From the NCBI GenBank assembly GCA_016278725.1, contig JADQBG010000013.1, positions 1 through 64,000 on the forward strand: DNA of 64,000 bases, read 5' to 3'. This document shows positions 52,733-61,226 of the stretch, one piece after another. Below the pieces are notes generated by a model. The model saw nothing but the letters and a program-made list of their open reading frames with translations. It was not told the DNA's origin and ran no database searches. The number at the start of each line of letters is the position of its first letter. Position 1 is the stretch's first letter. The translations under genes were made by a program, and so were the position numbers. The DNA is from Actinomycetota bacterium (GTDB lineage: Bacteria; Actinomycetota; Thermoleophilia; RBG-16-64-13).

Positions 52733-53206
52733 ATGGCCCGAGAAGGACGCAACGGCCATCCCAATTATTTTTCCGGTGAGGACTACATCCTCGAGTTTCG
52801 CAGCTTCCGTTACGGCTTCAACCGTACGGATTTCCGTCAACGGGTGGAGCAGGCGGCGGTGGAACTCGAGCTGGTGCGGCCGGGAACGCTCGACGAGGAC
52901 GAATGCGCCGATCTGGTTCAACTCGTTGCCAGCGGCGCCATCGGCAACCCGGTGAGCACCATGGGCGACTATCTGCTGGACGAGGGGAAGTCCGTCATCA
53001 GCCATGGGGGAGAATGTCTGATCTATTGGTTGAGGGAGCTGGTCTTCCGCGGGGCCTGGCTGGACCAGCGGTTGCTGGACAACCAACTCGAAGTGGTATT
53101 CGACGAAGCTGATGGCGCTTTCCATTACTTCCCGCGGGGTCATCGCTCCCGTCAGATAGGACCGCCGCCCCACCCGTCCTGGGTGGAGGTCGCTTACGAG
53201 AAGTGA
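52733..53206 (+). CDS. Hypothetical protein, conserved-looking acidic domain
   Basis: A 157-residue soluble protein that I do not recognise. ATG 52733 follows GGGGGG and is preferred to the upstream 52688. The N-terminus is basic and aromatic (NYFSGEDYILEFRSFRYGFN); the remainder is acidic and helical and ends in a His/Pro/Arg segment. Its stop overlaps the next start by 4 bases (GTGA), so the two are coupled. No transmembrane segment or Cys cluster. Confidence 0.6.
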   Translation: MAREGRNGHPNYFSGEDYILEFRSFRYGFNRTDFRQRVEQAAVELELVRPGTLDEDECADLVQLVASGAIGNPVSTMGDYLLDEGKSVISHGGECLIYWLRELVFRGAWLDQRLLDNQLEVVFDEADGAFHYFPRGHRSRQIGPPPHPSWVEVAYEK

Positions 53207-53529
53207 CCATGCAAGGCTCGCTCTCCGATCTTCGCCTTAAGCTAAAGCGGGTATTCGCCCGCTACTATCTGGATCTCTGCTCCCCGGCGATCCCCGACCC
53301 TTCGCCCGCCTATGATGCATGCCGCCGGTATCTGGACGCCTGGTCCGAGTCGGCTGAGTACGGGTTGGTCGAAGGTGAGCTCAGCGATGAGGTCGAGAGG
53401 CTCTCGGGAGAGATAGAGCAAGACCTGCGGCAGAAGCACAAGGAGCTCGACGAGTGCTTTCGTGACGAGCCCTTGGAAGAACGCTTTTGGGAAGTGGTTC
53501 AGCAGAGCCGAAGAGCCGCGCGCCGCTGA
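53203..53529 (+). CDS. Hypothetical protein
   Basis: A 108-residue, largely helical charged protein. GTG 53203 overlaps the upstream stop; ATG 53209 is an alternative. It begins with an amphipathic basic helix (LRLKLKRVFARYYLD) and ends Arg-rich. No family recognised. A 24-bp perfect palindrome follows its stop. Confidence 0.55.
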   Translation: MTMQGSLSDLRLKLKRVFARYYLDLCSPAIPDPSPAYDACRRYLDAWSESAEYGLVEGELSDEVERLSGEIEQDLRQKHKELDECFRDEPLEERFWEVVQQSRRAARR

Positions 53530-53546
53530 GGCAGCGGTCTGGGTGG

Positions 53547-53570
53547 CGTAACCACCGGCCGGTGGTTACG
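53547..53570. promoter_or_regulatory. 24-bp perfect palindrome
   Basis: CGTAACCACCGG (53547-53558) is followed immediately by its exact reverse complement CCGGTGGTTACG (53559-53570). As RNA it forms a long stem but is followed only by TTCTAG, so it is a weak terminator at best. As DNA it is a perfect two-fold operator lying about 50 bases upstream of the AAGGAGG of the next gene. Confidence 0.7.
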
Positions 53571-53623
53571 TTCTAGCGGTAGGAAGCCTCCTCGCTGGGG
53601 GATTACGACGTAAGGAGGTGCGA

Positions 53624-54316
53624 ATGTTGCGAAGCATTGGCGGCCACAAGGCCGTGCTCGCCCTACTCTTGGCCTTTCTGCTTGCCCTGACCCTGGGGGC
53701 GACGGCGTACGCTCAAGAGGACGAGGGCGAGGGTGGGTCTGACGACGCGGTGACCGACGTCCTGTCTGACGAGGGGGAAGCGACCGACGAAGAAGGGTTA
53801 CCGGAGGGGGATACAGAAGTGACGGGCGAGGATACGACCTGGAGCGAGAACCTCTCCACCGACAGCTTCGGCCTCGTGGTCACTTTCAGCAAGATAACCT
53901 TGACCGCGGACGGCGACCAGCTTCCCCCGATCACCGTGGGCGCACCTTTCAACCACGGCAGCTACGTGAGTGCCCTTGCCCACGAGGCGCCCAAAGGCCC
54001 GCTCCACGGCTCTGTGGTCAGCCTGTTGGCGAAGAGCGATGTGGGTAAGAAAGGCTTCGTGCCGGAAAGCTCCGATACCGGCGGGCACGAGGGCGAGGGT
54101 GAGGTGGATCCGCCCGCAACCGAGGACATGGGCGACGACGACACCACCGCGACGCCCGAGACCGTGGCGCCCGCCGCCGCGATGACCGCAGGGGCGAAGG
54201 CGGCGAAGGTGGGCAAAGCCGAGAAGTTGAAGCCGGCCAAGAGCCAGGCGGTGGCCAAGCAAAAGCCGGCAAAGCAGTCGGCGAAGTCCTCGGCGTCGAA
54301 GGGCAAGAAGAAGTAA
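53624..54316 (+). CDS. Secreted hypothetical protein with Lys/Ala-rich tail
   Basis: A 230-residue protein. ATG 53624 lies 5 bases after TAAGGAGG. It has a clear Sec signal peptide (HKAVLALLLAFLLALTLGA, cleavage near AYA-QE at about residue 29), then an acidic low-complexity stretch and a beta-rich segment (DSFGLVVTFSKITLTADGDQ). A Pro/Thr/Ala linker follows, and the last 40 residues are Lys/Ala-rich. The basic tail could bind nucleic acid, teichoic acid or peptidoglycan. No family recognised. Confidence 0.65.
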   Translation: MLRSIGGHKAVLALLLAFLLALTLGATAYAQEDEGEGGSDDAVTDVLSDEGEATDEEGLPEGDTEVTGEDTTWSENLSTDSFGLVVTFSKITLTADGDQLPPITVGAPFNHGSYVSALAHEAPKGPLHGSVVSLLAKSDVGKKGFVPESSDTGGHEGEGEVDPPATEDMGDDDTTATPETVAPAAAMTAGAKAAKVGKAEKLKPAKSQAVAKQKPAKQSAKSSASKGKKK

Positions 54317-54342
54317 CCGAGGGATCTGCTTCCGCCTCAACC

Positions 54343-54376
54343 GGGGCGCGGCCGGACGGCCGCGCCCCTGCTTTCT
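54343..54376 (+). terminator. Intrinsic terminator between convergent genes
   Basis: GGGGCGCGGCC (54343-54353) pairs perfectly with GGCCGCGCCCC (54358-54368) around GGAC, followed by TGCTTTCT on the plus strand. Confidence 0.8.
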
Positions 54377-55309
54377 CTAGACCAGCACCTCGAGAGCGGC
54401 CGGCACCGCCCGCGCCCAGAAGGGTGCGGACCCCGGGTGTTCCCCGTCCATCTCCAGTGGAATGAGCGGCTCTCCCTGCCCCTGGCCGTCCCCCTCGATG
54501 GTCACCTCCGACCCGACGAAGTGAGCAATGCGGGGGTGGTCCAGATGGCGCCCGGCGTACAGCCGGCGAAGATTGAGCAGGAGGTCCCGGCGGGTCACGT
54601 CGCCGATGGCGATGACGTCCAGCAGGCCGTCGTCCACCCGGGCGTCCGGGGCCATCCGCATCCCTCCCGCGAAGTACTGCCCGTTGGCCACCACTATGCT
54701 GGCGCTCGGTCCCTCGAACCGGAGCCGTCCGTCGACGGACAGCCTCAGCTCCCGATTCTCGTAGGTCCAGAAGGCGGTCAGGATCGCGCTCAGAAACGAA
54801 GCGAAGCCGCCGAAGGCCTTGCTGCGGGAATCGACCAATTCGGCAACCCGCCCACCCAGGCCCACGTCGCTGATGTTGAGGAAGTGGCGGCGGGTCGCCG
54901 CGCCGCTCCGGCCGACGAAGGTGCACTCGACCACGTCGATTGTCCGAGCGCGGCGCCGGCGAAGCCGCGCCGCCGCCGCTTCCAGACCGCGGCCCAGATC
55001 GAGGCCCCGGGGGAAGTCGCCGCCGGTGCCGCGGGGTACGGCCGCGAGCTGCGGCCTGTCCTGGCGCGGGAGCGCCAGGATTCCGTTCGCCACCTCGTTG
55101 GCGGTGCCGTCTCCGCCTACGTAACCAATGACCGCGTATCCTTGACCGGAGCCTCTCTGAGCCAGTTCCGCCGCGTGCCCGGAATGCGCGGTCACGGTGT
55201 GGTCGAAATCCACACCCAGTGCCTCCAGGCGGCGGGAGAGTTCCGGCCATCGCCTGCCGGTCGCCCCGTTATCGGAGGCCGGGTTGACGATGAGTAAGAT
55301 CTCGGTCAT
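54377..55309 (-). CDS. Diacylglycerol/lipid kinase family protein (YegS/DagK)
   Basis: A 310-residue lipid kinase. LLIVNPASDNGATGRRW starts the nucleotide-binding domain, GYVGGDGTANEVANGI is the GGDGT catalytic motif, and PRGTGGDFPRGL is the GTGNDF-type motif with Gly in place of Asn. A C-terminal beta-sandwich follows (VVANGQYFAGGMRMAPDARV; DGLLDVIAI). The frame extends far upstream; ATG 55309 gives the family start. Divergent from the PEP carboxylase gene. Confidence 0.88.
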   Translation of the reverse strand: MTEILLIVNPASDNGATGRRWPELSRRLEALGVDFDHTVTAHSGHAAELAQRGSGQGYAVIGYVGGDGTANEVANGILALPRQDRPQLAAVPRGTGGDFPRGLDLGRGLEAAAARLRRRRARTIDVVECTFVGRSGAATRRHFLNISDVGLGGRVAELVDSRSKAFGGFASFLSAILTAFWTYENRELRLSVDGRLRFEGPSASIVVANGQYFAGGMRMAPDARVDDGLLDVIAIGDVTRRDLLLNLRRLYAGRHLDHPRIAHFVGSEVTIEGDGQGQGEPLIPLEMDGEHPGSAPFWARAVPAALEVLV

Positions 55310-55402
55310 GAGCGCAAGTAAAGCAGAAGGATAGAGAAATCGGCATCGCCCCCGCGGGTGGAAAGCGGCGCCAACGTTGCCGAAGACAAAGGAGACGCGG
55401 GC

Positions 55403-57013
55403 TTGGATTTGCAGGAACGGAGTACGGTGGCCAAGATCCCGCGCACCATGGCCACGCAGCACCCGGACTCGGCCGCGCGCTACGTGGGCATTCAGGAAGA
55501 GGCCGAAGAAGCGGTGAACGCGCTCTCGCCTCCCCCCCTGGGTCTGGGCATCGAAGAGATCATGATCGACTTCGAGGGGAAGCTCACCCCCTATCACCAG
55601 ACCAACCAGATAGCCCAGGGGCTGCTCGACCGGGGCGTAGTCCCCGGCCGGGACGTCTGGATCACCCCGCGTATCTCTTCGGCCACCGAAGAGACTGCCT
55701 TCAGGCAGCTGATGGCTCTGATGAGCGTGATCGAGGCCACCTACCAGGCCGGCCAGCGCGAGCCGGAGGCCCGCGTGGAGGAGGTCATTATCCCCATGGT
55801 CCAGAGCTGGGGAGACCTGGTGAAGGTTCGCGACCGCATCCGCGACGTGATCTATCTGGGTCACAAGGAGTTCCGGCTGCCCTACGAGCCGGATTCCCTG
55901 CAGCTGGTCCCTCTCTTGGAAGAAGTGCCCAATCTGCTCTGTGCGGCGGATCTGCTGCGCGGTTACGTCAGGGGATGCGCCGAGCAGGGTTTTGGCGTGA
56001 CGCGCCTGCGCGTCATGATCGGGCGAAGCGACGCCGCCCTCTCCTACGGCCATCTGGCTTCGGCTTTGTGCGCGCGGATTGCTCTGTCGCAGATCTATCA
56101 CGCCGCCGATCAGGTCGAGTTGGAGGCCGCCCCCATCCTGGGCGCGGGCTACCTTCCCTTCCGGGGCGGCGTCATGCTCAGCAATCTGGAACGCTTGGTC
56201 TCGGTCTATCCCGGGCTGAAGACCATTACCATCCAGAGCGGCATCCGCTACGACACCGGCGAAGCCGCGGAGGCCGTGTCCCGGATCCACGAGCTGCTTT
56301 CGGGCGAGCCCGCGGGGGAACCTCGGCTGGAAGCCGAACTCGAGAGCTTTCTGCACAACGTCGTCGGGGCGGTCAGCCTGCCCTACCTGCGCACCTTCGA
56401 CAAGCTGCTGAATCTGGTAAGGCCGCTCTCCGACATGATGCCGGCCCAGCGTGACCGGTTGGCCCGCAAGGGCAGCGCCGGCTACGCGCGCGCAGCAGCG
56501 GAACCCAAGGCGATCGCCGATCTGGTCGATGACGCCGACCTGGCCCGGGATCTGCGCGATCTAAGGCTTACCGCGGTCACCGACCTGCCCCGCGCCATCA
56601 GCTTCACCGGTGCCCTTTACTCTGTGGGCCTTCCGCCGGAACTCATCGGCTTGGGCCGCGGCCTCGACGAGGTGCGCAGACGCTGGGGAGACGACGCGTT
56701 GGTCCGCACCCTCGAGGTGTATCCGGCGGTCGAGGACGATCTCAAGTGGGCCTTCCGCTATCTGAACCTGTCCGTGGCGGAGAAGGTGCTGCCCGATGAA
56801 GCCTTTGACGAGGTCCGCCAGGACGTGGAGCTTGCCGCGGAGATCGTCGGCGTGCCTTTCTGCGAGCCGTCCGGGGACTACCATCTCCTGCTTGAGACGA
56901 TACAGCCCATGTTGCGCACTCTGATCAACGGTCACGAGTTACCTCCGGCGGATCTCGACCTGGTGCGGAGTTGGCTAGCGCGCTTGGGAGTGCTTAGGGG
57001 CAGCCTCGGATGA
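55403..57013 (+). CDS. ppcA: Archaeal-type phosphoenolpyruvate carboxylase
   Basis: A 536-residue enzyme forming oxaloacetate from PEP and bicarbonate. It is the short archaeal form rather than the 900-residue bacterial one: IPRTMATQHPDSA at the N-terminus, IDFEGKLTPYHQTNQIA, ITPRISSATEETAFRQL, YGHLASALCARIA and a conserved C-terminal region. The frame opens at GTG 55358, but TTG 55403 has AAAGGAG spaced 8 bases. This form is uncommon in bacteria. It feeds the dicarboxylate branch formed by fumarase, Sdh and SucCD encoded elsewhere in the window. Confidence 0.9.
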   Translation: MDLQERSTVAKIPRTMATQHPDSAARYVGIQEEAEEAVNALSPPPLGLGIEEIMIDFEGKLTPYHQTNQIAQGLLDRGVVPGRDVWITPRISSATEETAFRQLMALMSVIEATYQAGQREPEARVEEVIIPMVQSWGDLVKVRDRIRDVIYLGHKEFRLPYEPDSLQLVPLLEEVPNLLCAADLLRGYVRGCAEQGFGVTRLRVMIGRSDAALSYGHLASALCARIALSQIYHAADQVELEAAPILGAGYLPFRGGVMLSNLERLVSVYPGLKTITIQSGIRYDTGEAAEAVSRIHELLSGEPAGEPRLEAELESFLHNVVGAVSLPYLRTFDKLLNLVRPLSDMMPAQRDRLARKGSAGYARAAAEPKAIADLVDDADLARDLRDLRLTAVTDLPRAISFTGALYSVGLPPELIGLGRGLDEVRRRWGDDALVRTLEVYPAVEDDLKWAFRYLNLSVAEKVLPDEAFDEVRQDVELAAEIVGVPFCEPSGDYHLLLETIQPMLRTLINGHELPPADLDLVRSWLARLGVLRGSLG

Positions 57014-57182
57014 GTGCGCCCTGGCGGGCGGCTCGAAACCGGCGGGTTTCCAATTTGGCCTATATGGTTGTAGCATTCAGGGCTGGAGGATCGCCCTGCG
57101 GAACGGAAAAGCTCCTTGGGATTACCCGGCATAACGCCGCGAGCCGACCACAGTCTTCCCCCAACAGAGTAGAGGTAGCGCA

Positions 57183-57749
57183 ATGAGCACCCCCCTGACC
57201 GAGGCCTTTGCCGAGCGGATGCAGAGCGTCGGCGGCCGCATCTCCTACACCACCGCCGAGGCACTTGTCGAGACACTAGACGGGCTCGTGGAGCGCGACC
57301 GCCCGGTTCTGTTCACACCAGAACTCCGGGACCTGGCGCGCCAGTTGCACGATGCCGGTCATGAGGCCTATGTCGGTACCCGCGAAGGCGTGGCCGAGCA
57401 CAGCGAGGCCGAGTTCGAGGAAGTCCTGGAGCGGGCAGGCACCGGCGTCTCCGGGTCGCTTCTCGGCATTTCTTCTACCGGTTCGATAGCCGTGGGGCCG
57501 GGTGGCGGCAACGGCGGTCTGCTGATTGCCTTTCCTCCTCACAGCATAATCGTTCTGCAGGCGGACAGTCTTCGCAAGAATCTCGCCGAGGCCCTGCCCG
57601 AGATCGAACGCCGTTTTGGGGAAATCGGCGGAGAGGTGGTTTTCGTGAGCGGCCCCTCGCGCACGGCGGACATCGAGATGCTGAGCGTGGTGGGAGTGCA
57701 CGGCCCCACCGGTCTGGACGTGGTCATCGTTGACGGGAAGGAGGCGTAG
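57183..57749 (+). CDS. lutC: Lactate utilisation protein C (LUD domain)
   Basis: A 188-residue LutC/YkgG-like subunit of the LutABC L-lactate oxidation complex. LLGISSTGSIAVGPGGGNG and the C-terminal signature GPSRTADIEMLSVVGVHGPT are family hallmarks. ATG 57183. The next gene starts at the base after its stop, forming a two-gene lut operon. Confidence 0.9.
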   Translation: MSTPLTEAFAERMQSVGGRISYTTAEALVETLDGLVERDRPVLFTPELRDLARQLHDAGHEAYVGTREGVAEHSEAEFEEVLERAGTGVSGSLLGISSTGSIAVGPGGGNGGLLIAFPPHSIIVLQADSLRKNLAEALPEIERRFGEIGGEVVFVSGPSRTADIEMLSVVGVHGPTGLDVVIVDGKEA

Positions 57750-59906
57750 GTGGCTACCACCAGCAAGCGCAACCTGCGCGAAGAGATACACCGCTCGCTC
57801 GAGGACAAGACGCTGCAACGCGCGATCACCAGCGCCATGGACACCCTTTTCGAGCGGCGCAAAGGGGCTCTCGAGAGCATCGACTTCGAAGGGACCCGGC
57901 GCGAGGCCAGGAGGCTCAAGGAGGAGGCGCTCGAGCACAATCCCGAGCTCTTGGAGCAGTTGATCAAGACGGTCGAGGGCTACGGGGGCAAGGTCTTCCT
58001 CGCCAAGGACGCTGAAGCTGCCCGCACCTACATCGCCGATCTCGCGGTCGAGAAGGGCGTGAAGACGGTGGTCAAATCCAAATCGATGGTCTCGGAAGAG
58101 GTTCATCTGAACACCGCCCTCGAAGAAGAGGGCATCGAGGTCATCGAGACCGATCTGGGCGAGCGCATCATCCAACTGGCCCACGAGCGGCCCAGCCACC
58201 TGATCGTGCCCGCGGTCCATAAGACCAAGGATCAGATCATCGAACTCTTCGCCCGCACCATGGGGGTGGAGAATCCCCCGACCGAGGCCGAGGATCTCAC
58301 CCGGCTGGTCCGTGACGATCTGCGCCCGCGCTTCATGAAGGCCGACATGGGGGTGACCGGAGCCAACTTCGTGCTCGCCGACACGGGCACGCTGGTCATC
58401 GTCGAAAACGAAGGCAACGCCCGCCTATCGACGCAACTGCCGCCGATTCATGTGGCCATCACCGGTATTGAGAAGCTCATCCCCTCGATGGAGCAGTTGG
58501 GCACTTTCCTCGAGCTCCTGCCCCGCAGCGGCACGGGCCAACTCCTCACCGCGTACGTCTCGCTGATCACGGGCAGGCCTTCCACCGACACCATCGACAT
58601 GGGCCGGGCCAACGCCGGACAGGTCACGGAACGTGAGTTCCATCTGGTGCTGGTCGACAATGGCCGGAGTGAGGCCCGGGAAGATCCGGAGCTCCGCGAA
58701 GCCCTGTATTGCGTGCGCTGTGGAGCCTGCTTGAACGCCTGCGCGCCCTACAACCAGGTGGGCGGCCATGTCTACGGCGTCGATCCCTATCCCGGCGGCA
58801 TCGGCTGTGCCTGGACCTGGATCACCAAGGGCCCCGACTCCGCCAAGGAGATCAACGGGCTCTGCACGACCTGCTCGCGCTGCACCGAGGTGTGTCCGAG
58901 CATGATCGACATCCCCTGGCTAAACACGGTGATCAAGCAGCGGAACAACGAGCGTCTGGGGATGAAACTAAGAGATCGGGTCTTCGCCCGGGCCGATCTT
59001 CTGGGCGACGTCTCCAGTCCGTTCGCCCCGCTGGTAAATGCCGCCATGAAGACACCGATGGCCAAGATATCCATGGGCAGCATCGGCATCGACCGCACCC
59101 GAAAGATGCCCGAATATGTCCGGGGCACCTTCGAGGACTGGTTCCAAGAGCGCGGTCAGGTCACCGTGCGCCAACCCCGCCGCTCAGCGGCCATGTTCGT
59201 GGATTGTTTCATCAACCACAACAAGCCCTACGTGGGCGAAGCCGCGGTTCAGGTCCTGGAGCGGGTGGGTGTCAAACTGGAACTCGCGCACAACGAGTGC
59301 TGCGGCCGGCCCGCGCTCAGCCAAGGAGCGCTCGACAAGCCCCGGGCCTGGGCCAAGAAGAATATCGAACGCCTCCACCGGCTGGTGCAGGAAGATAAGG
59401 ACATCCTCTTCATCGAGCCCTCCTGCCTGTCGTCGGTTCGCGACGATTACCGGCGCCTCCTGGAAAACGAGGGCGACGAGATGCTGCGCAAGTTGGACGA
59501 CATCGAAGAGCGCAGCTGGGACGTGACCGAGTACTTCCTGCATCTGGTGAAGGAAGACAAGCTGGACCTGCACCTGCGGCCGCTCGCCGAGACTTTCGTG
59601 GTGCACGGCCATTGCCACCAGAAGTCCTTGGGAATCGGCAGCGTGCCGGGAGAGGCCCTGCGGTTGATCCCGGAGGCCGAGGTCATCGATGTCAACGCCC
59701 TCTGCTGCGGGATGGTGGGCTCCTTTGGCTATAAGGAGGAGTACAGCGAGCTGTCACGGGCCATCGGGCAGCGGCTGTTTGACAAGCTGAACGCGCACGA
59801 AGGGACCGTGGTGGCCTCGGGCATCTCCTGTCAGTCGCAGATAGGCGAAGGCACGGAGCGCGAGCCCAAGCACCCCATGGAGATCCTGATCAGGGCCTTC
59901 GCCTAG
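57750..59906 (+). CDS. lutB: LutB-LutA fusion: iron-sulfur L-lactate dehydrogenase subunit
   Basis: A 718-residue protein joining LutB and LutA functions. The N-terminal LUD domain (VKSKSMVSEEVHLNTALEEE) is followed by two ferredoxin-type clusters (CVRCGACLNACAPYNQ; CTTCSRCTEVCPSMIDIP). The C-terminal third has two CCG domains (CCGRPALSQGALDKPR; CCGMVGSFGYKEEY), which in B. subtilis belong to the separate protein LutA. GTG 57750 directly follows lutC. A strong terminator ends the operon. Confidence 0.9.
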   Translation: MATTSKRNLREEIHRSLEDKTLQRAITSAMDTLFERRKGALESIDFEGTRREARRLKEEALEHNPELLEQLIKTVEGYGGKVFLAKDAEAARTYIADLAVEKGVKTVVKSKSMVSEEVHLNTALEEEGIEVIETDLGERIIQLAHERPSHLIVPAVHKTKDQIIELFARTMGVENPPTEAEDLTRLVRDDLRPRFMKADMGVTGANFVLADTGTLVIVENEGNARLSTQLPPIHVAITGIEKLIPSMEQLGTFLELLPRSGTGQLLTAYVSLITGRPSTDTIDMGRANAGQVTEREFHLVLVDNGRSEAREDPELREALYCVRCGACLNACAPYNQVGGHVYGVDPYPGGIGCAWTWITKGPDSAKEINGLCTTCSRCTEVCPSMIDIPWLNTVIKQRNNERLGMKLRDRVFARADLLGDVSSPFAPLVNAAMKTPMAKISMGSIGIDRTRKMPEYVRGTFEDWFQERGQVTVRQPRRSAAMFVDCFINHNKPYVGEAAVQVLERVGVKLELAHNECCGRPALSQGALDKPRAWAKKNIERLHRLVQEDKDILFIEPSCLSSVRDDYRRLLENEGDEMLRKLDDIEERSWDVTEYFLHLVKEDKLDLHLRPLAETFVVHGHCHQKSLGIGSVPGEALRLIPEAEVIDVNALCCGMVGSFGYKEEYSELSRAIGQRLFDKLNAHEGTVVASGISCQSQIGEGTEREPKHPMEILIRAFA

Positions 59907-59909
59907 ACT

Positions 59910-59956
59910 GATCCGGCGCCGGGAGACTTCGGCTCCCGGCGCCGGATCTTGCTTCT
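59910..59956 (+). terminator. Strong terminator of the lut operon
   Basis: GATCCGGCGCCGGGAG (59910-59925) pairs perfectly over 16 bp with CTCCCGGCGCCGGATC (59933-59948) around ACTTCGG, followed by TTGCTTCT. Confidence 0.85.
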
Positions 59957-60049
59957 CGGGTATACTCTGCGCAGGCCTGCGGCGGCCGTCGGGCCTGCTG
60001 CACGGCTCATCATTGATGGTGTATCTCACCGCCCGTTAAGGAGTAGTAG

Positions 60050-61210
60050 ATGTCGTCCTTCTTCCAGCGTCGCACGAACTTCGTCGTGCTCTTCATTGCG
60101 GGCGCAATCTTCTTCACGGCTCTGGGCTTCTTCGTCGCCACCGGCGTAGATCAGCCTCCGCAGATCCAGGCGCAGGAGCTTTGGACTGAGGGCTCCGGCC
60201 TCTCCGACGGACAGCGCGACGTCCCGAGTTTCGCGCCCATCGCCAAGCAGATGCGAAAGACCGTCGTTCGCATCGAGGTAATGGGCAGCGCCGCGGCATC
60301 GACTACCCCGTCGGTGCCGGAGGGACAGGCGCCGGACGACGGTTTCCATGATCCCAATAACCCCGGTGGCCAGCTGCCCGAGGACCATCCCTCCGTGCCT
60401 TCCGAGGGCTCGGGGGTCATCATCCGGTCGGACGGCTACATCCTGACCAACAACCACGTGGTCGAAGGCGGCGAGAGCATCATCGTCTTCCTTTCCGAGG
60501 GAGAGAGCTACGACGCCCAGGTCATCGGCGCCGACGCCCGCGACGATCTGGCTCTGATAAAGGTGGAGCCGGAGGGCGAGCTCTCGGTGGCTCCCCTGGG
60601 CGACTCAGAAGCCATGGAGATCGGCGACTGGGTAATGGCCATGGGTAATCCGCTGGGCTTTCAGTATTCCGCCACGGTGGGAGTGGTGAGCGGCAAGGGG
60701 CGCGCCCTGCCGGCCAGCAATTTCCGCGACTATATTCAGACCGACGCCGCCATCTACCCGGGAAACAGCGGCGGCCCCCTGTTCAACCTGGCCGGAGAGG
60801 TGATCGGCATCAACACCGCGGTGATCCCCGATACGAATCTGGGCTTCGCCGTGCCGATCAATTCCGCAAAAGAGATCCTGCCCGACCTGCTCGAGTCGGG
60901 GAGCGTGACCCGCGGCTACCTGGGCGTGACCATTATGGACGTGGCCGACAACCCGGAGGCGCCGGAGGGCGTGAGCCAGGGGGCGTATGTCCAAGCCGTG
61001 CACGAAGGTGCTCCCGCGGCCGAGGGCGGCATCCAGGAGGGTGACGTCATCGTCGAGTTCGACGGGCAAGAGGTGGTGGATTCGACTCAGCTCACGAACC
61101 TGGTGACCCGGACTGCGCCGGATTCCAAGGTCGAGATGGTGGTCGTCCGTGACGGCGAGCGCAAGACCCTCGAGATCACCATCGGGAAGCTTCCCGGCAC
61201 GCTGGAGTAG
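60050..61210 (+). CDS. htrA: HtrA/DegP-type membrane-anchored serine protease
   Basis: A 386-residue quality-control protease outside the membrane. Residues 11-32 are a signal anchor; the trypsin-like domain has the triad His (TNNHVVEGG), Asp (DARDDLALIKV) and Ser (YPGNSGGPLFN); one PDZ domain follows (YVQAVHEGAPAAEGGIQEGD). An acidic Pro/Gly-rich insert lies between the anchor and the protease domain. ATG 60050 follows TTAAGGAG. TATACT (59961) is a possible -10. A DUF368 transporter gene starts 16 bases after its stop. Confidence 0.92.
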   Translation: MSSFFQRRTNFVVLFIAGAIFFTALGFFVATGVDQPPQIQAQELWTEGSGLSDGQRDVPSFAPIAKQMRKTVVRIEVMGSAAASTTPSVPEGQAPDDGFHDPNNPGGQLPEDHPSVPSEGSGVIIRSDGYILTNNHVVEGGESIIVFLSEGESYDAQVIGADARDDLALIKVEPEGELSVAPLGDSEAMEIGDWVMAMGNPLGFQYSATVGVVSGKGRALPASNFRDYIQTDAAIYPGNSGGPLFNLAGEVIGINTAVIPDTNLGFAVPINSAKEILPDLLESGSVTRGYLGVTIMDVADNPEAPEGVSQGAYVQAVHEGAPAAEGGIQEGDVIVEFDGQEVVDSTQLTNLVTRTAPDSKVEMVVVRDGERKTLEITIGKLPGTLE

Positions 61211-61226
61211 TCTCCTGGAAGAGATC

